In this document: positions 22,560 through 23,712 of the stretch, piece by piece | Position numbering within the stretch: position 1 is the first letter of the stretch | How the letters are laid out: the number at the start of each line of letters is the position of its first letter | Source of the DNA: AE-B3B sp964543295 | GTDB lineage: Bacteria; Aerophobota; Aerophobia; Aerophobales; AE-B3A | Direction of reading: 5' to 3' | Length of the DNA: 23,712 nucleotides | Assembly (NCBI GenBank): GCA_964543295.1 | Contig: CAZIXA010000034.1 | Span: 1-23,712, forward strand | Program-made: the position numbers and the translations under genes | Notes under the pieces: generated by a model | Seen by the model: the letters and a program-made list of their open reading frames with translations, nothing else | Told to the model about the DNA's origin: nothing | Databases searched by the model: none

Positions 22560-23105
22560 TCAGTCAAGAGACCTTTTGAGAGTCTCTAGGGCGATTTTTA
22601 GCGTCTGCCTTAGCCAATCCTCTTCTAAGGATAAAACCCTGGGTGGAGAGCCAAGAATGGCTTCGATCCTGCTAATTAAATCCTCCTTCTTTCTCTCTTC
22701 CATACTCAGATAGTCAAGCCCAGGCTCCGCCAACTGTAAGCCCTCCAGAGGCTTTTTCTGGGTGAGGATATTGATTATCTGCATAACCAGGCTCATATCT
22801 CGTGGGTTTAGTCCTTGACTGATCTTTAGTAAATCCTGCCTTTTTGTATCCTTAAGTAGATCCTTTATTTCACCGGGTAGAAGATTCAAGGATTTAAGAA
22901 GACTCTCATCCTCAAAGAAATAACTAAGGGGAACAGAAAAAGCCTTTCCTATCCTTTCCAGCATCTTAAGAGAAGGATACTGCTCTCCCCTCTCCATTTT
23001 TCCAATATAGGTATAATCAACTTTGCCAGCCACACGCCCAGCAAATTCTTTTTGGGTCAACCCTAATCTTTTTCTCAGTCTCCTTATGCTTTTCCCTATC
23101 TTCAT
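22560..23105 (-). CDS. XRE-family transcriptional regulator
   Basis: 181 residues from ATG 23105 (MKIGKSIRRLRKRLGLTQKE), with AGAGG six bases upstream; an in-frame TTG at 23111 lies on that site. Residues 4-58 form an HTH_3 domain: IRRLRKRLGLTQKEFAGRV, recognition helix around YTYIGKMERGEQYPSLKMLERIGKAFSVPLSYFFED. The remaining 120 residues are helical and charged with no domain I recognise; a role in oligomerisation or signal sensing is likely. It is divergent from a small gene; the shared 130-bp region carries both promoters and an inverted repeat, so it may control itself and its neighbour. Confidence 0.88.
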   Translation of the reverse strand: MKIGKSIRRLRKRLGLTQKEFAGRVAGKVDYTYIGKMERGEQYPSLKMLERIGKAFSVPLSYFFEDESLLKSLNLLPGEIKDLLKDTKRQDLLKISQGLNPRDMSLVMQIINILTQKKPLEGLQLAEPGLDYLSMEERKKEDLISRIEAILGSPPRVLSLEEDWLRQTLKIALETLKRSLD

Positions 23106-23125
23106 CTCCAACCTCTCAGATGATA

Positions 23126-23154
23126 ATACTAGTCTATTTGGGTGGGGATGTCAA
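23126..23154 (-). promoter_or_regulatory. Promoter of the XRE regulator gene
   Basis: On the minus strand, TTGACA (23154-23149), 17 nt, then TAGTAT (23131-23126). Transcription would start near 23119, giving a leader of about 14 nt that contains the ribosome-binding site. Confidence 0.6.
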
Positions 23155-23166
23155 ATGCTCAAATAG
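23134..23166. promoter_or_regulatory. Candidate operator (CTATTTG inverted repeat)
   Basis: CTATTTG (23134-23140) and CAAATAG (23160-23166) are 7-bp perfect inverted repeats 19 bp apart that straddle the -35 box of the XRE gene. XRE proteins commonly bind such dyads as dimers and repress their own promoter. The arms are short, so chance is not excluded. Confidence 0.35.
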
Positions 23167-23238
23167 TAAGCAAACTTCTGTCCTGCCTATAGATCGTAGA
23201 ATTGTTAGTTTAAGAAGATTATTTAGCCTACCCTAGCC

Positions 23239-23267
23239 TTGACAATCATAATTATTTATCTTATAAT
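23239..23267 (+). promoter_or_regulatory. Fully consensus sigma70 promoter
   Basis: Perfect TTGACA, 17 nt, perfect TATAAT. The expected transcription start is 23274-23275, exactly at the ATG of the next gene, which implies a leaderless mRNA. Confidence 0.85.
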
Positions 23268-23274
23268 CCAAAAT

Positions 23275-23595
23275 ATGAGAATAAACAAACGTGAGCTGCT
23301 AAAAAAGCTAACCCATGAAAATTTATGGAAAAGGCTATCTTCAGAGGAGACTAGATTGTACCTACTTCTCATAATTTTTGCCGACAAAGTAAAAGGAACG
23401 GGAAGGGTTAGTTCAAAAGTTCTCGAGGGATGTCTGGGGAGTAATTTCCTCAGGGAGCGATTAGAAAAAGCAGCCCATGATCTGGAAAAACTTCGTCTGG
23501 TCAAGCTAGACATTTCATCGCCAGATTCGGGGATAGAGTTTGAATTCTTAAGAGGAAACAAGCCAGGATCGAAAAGCAAAAAAGTTCAAGCATAG
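23275..23595 (+). CDS. Small winged-helix-like protein, probably leaderless
   Basis: 106 residues from ATG 23275 (MRINKRELLKKLTHENLWKR); the frame extends upstream only into the promoter, so this start is preferred. The middle (LSSEETRLYLLLIIFADKVK, then GRVSSKVLEGCLGSNFLRERLEKAAHDLEKLRLVKL) has the pattern of a winged helix: helix, turn, recognition helix, then a short wing ending FEFLRG. The C-terminus is basic (NKPGSKSKKVQA), fitting DNA binding. I do not recognise a named family. It is divergent from the XRE gene and behind the strongest promoter in the window. A run of AGGAGGAG follows directly after its stop. Confidence 0.75.
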   Translation: MRINKRELLKKLTHENLWKRLSSEETRLYLLLIIFADKVKGTGRVSSKVLEGCLGSNFLRERLEKAAHDLEKLRLVKLDISSPDSGIEFEFLRGNKPGSKSKKVQA

Positions 23596-23661
23596 GAGGA
23601 GACTCAGGCATGGGATGACCGGAGAAAAACCCAAAAATCTATTTTGAGCTAGTTATTTGGA

Positions 23662-23711
23662 GGTATAGGAATTTCAATAATTTCTCTCAATTGTTATGAA
23701 GTAAACCTCGG
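23662..23711. repeat. 50-bp repeat, right copy (inverted relative to window start)
   Basis: Reverse complement matches 1-50 at 48 of 50 positions. It lies 66 bp after the stop of the small winged-helix gene and runs to the last but one base of the window. No internal copy was noticed. Confidence 0.85.
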
Positions 23712-23712
23712 C

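Noticed and set aside
23239..23274. TTG 23239 as the start of the small winged-helix gene
   Set aside because: This TTG is the first triplet of the -35 box TTGACA and the extra residues are AT-driven Ile/Tyr codons.
1..23712. The whole window as a large transposon with terminal inverted repeats
   Set aside because: The content is conserved chromosomal operons with no transposase or cargo-like genes.

Overview
This window is a stretch of bacterial chromosome with moderate GC (roughly low 40s percent by eye). It carries dense housekeeping operons and very little accessory cargo. A signal-peptide protein with beta-barrel character and an aromatic C-terminal strand suggests a diderm cell envelope. 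The mix of a dprA / topA / xerC / hslV / hslU cluster, DUF1015 and DUF1385 proteins, a GroEL with an unusual tail and MITE/REPIN-like elements fits an uncultured candidate-phylum lineage (Aerophobetes- or Atribacteria-like). I cannot assign the phylum from sequence alone. Both ends of the window fall inside the same 50-bp repeat in inverted orientation. This suggests a contig that stops at a dispersed repeat.

Layout. Positions 1-7400 on the minus strand: topA, xerC (10-nt overlap), hslV, hslU and then a separately promoted peptide ABC transporter substrate-binding protein with its own terminator. The topA leader and the hslV-hslU gap hold degenerate intergenic repeats. Positions 7366-8334 are a decay zone: an N-terminal stub of a B12-binding radical SAM gene, a 29-codon stub that looks like the start of an ATPase gene behind a strong promoter, and a small outer-membrane-type protein. 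Positions 8569-15357 on the minus strand look like one long operon from a single strong promoter: lysS, ilvE, ilvC, ilvN, ndk, a DUF1015 gene and dprA. Positions 15423-16559 on the plus strand carry a GAF-GGDEF diguanylate cyclase, divergent from lysS and convergent with a DUF1385 membrane protein gene. Positions 17631-20391 on the plus strand hold tRNA-Ala(CGC), dnaX, ybaB and recR, a replication/repair operon. Positions 20525-22547 hold groES-groEL with its own promoter and a strong terminator. Positions 22560-23595 hold an XRE-type regulator and, divergently, a small winged-helix-like gene that appears to make a leaderless mRNA.

Mobile and repeat content. Two elements (206 and 149 bp) share near-identical 25-28 bp inverted ends and have unrelated interiors. 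One inserted at the 3' end of recR and supplies its stop codon. The other lies between dprA and the envelope-protein gene. No transposase, CRISPR array, phage gene or defence system is visible.

The points most worth a second look are a ketol-acid reductoisomerase whose cofactor loop lacks the usual NADPH-binding Arg and Ser, the proline/tyrosine tail of GroEL, the leaderless gene with a fully consensus promoter, a likely frameshift site in dnaX, recR termination inside a mobile element, and the 50-bp inverted repeat at the window ends. I did not find an obvious new multi-gene system.
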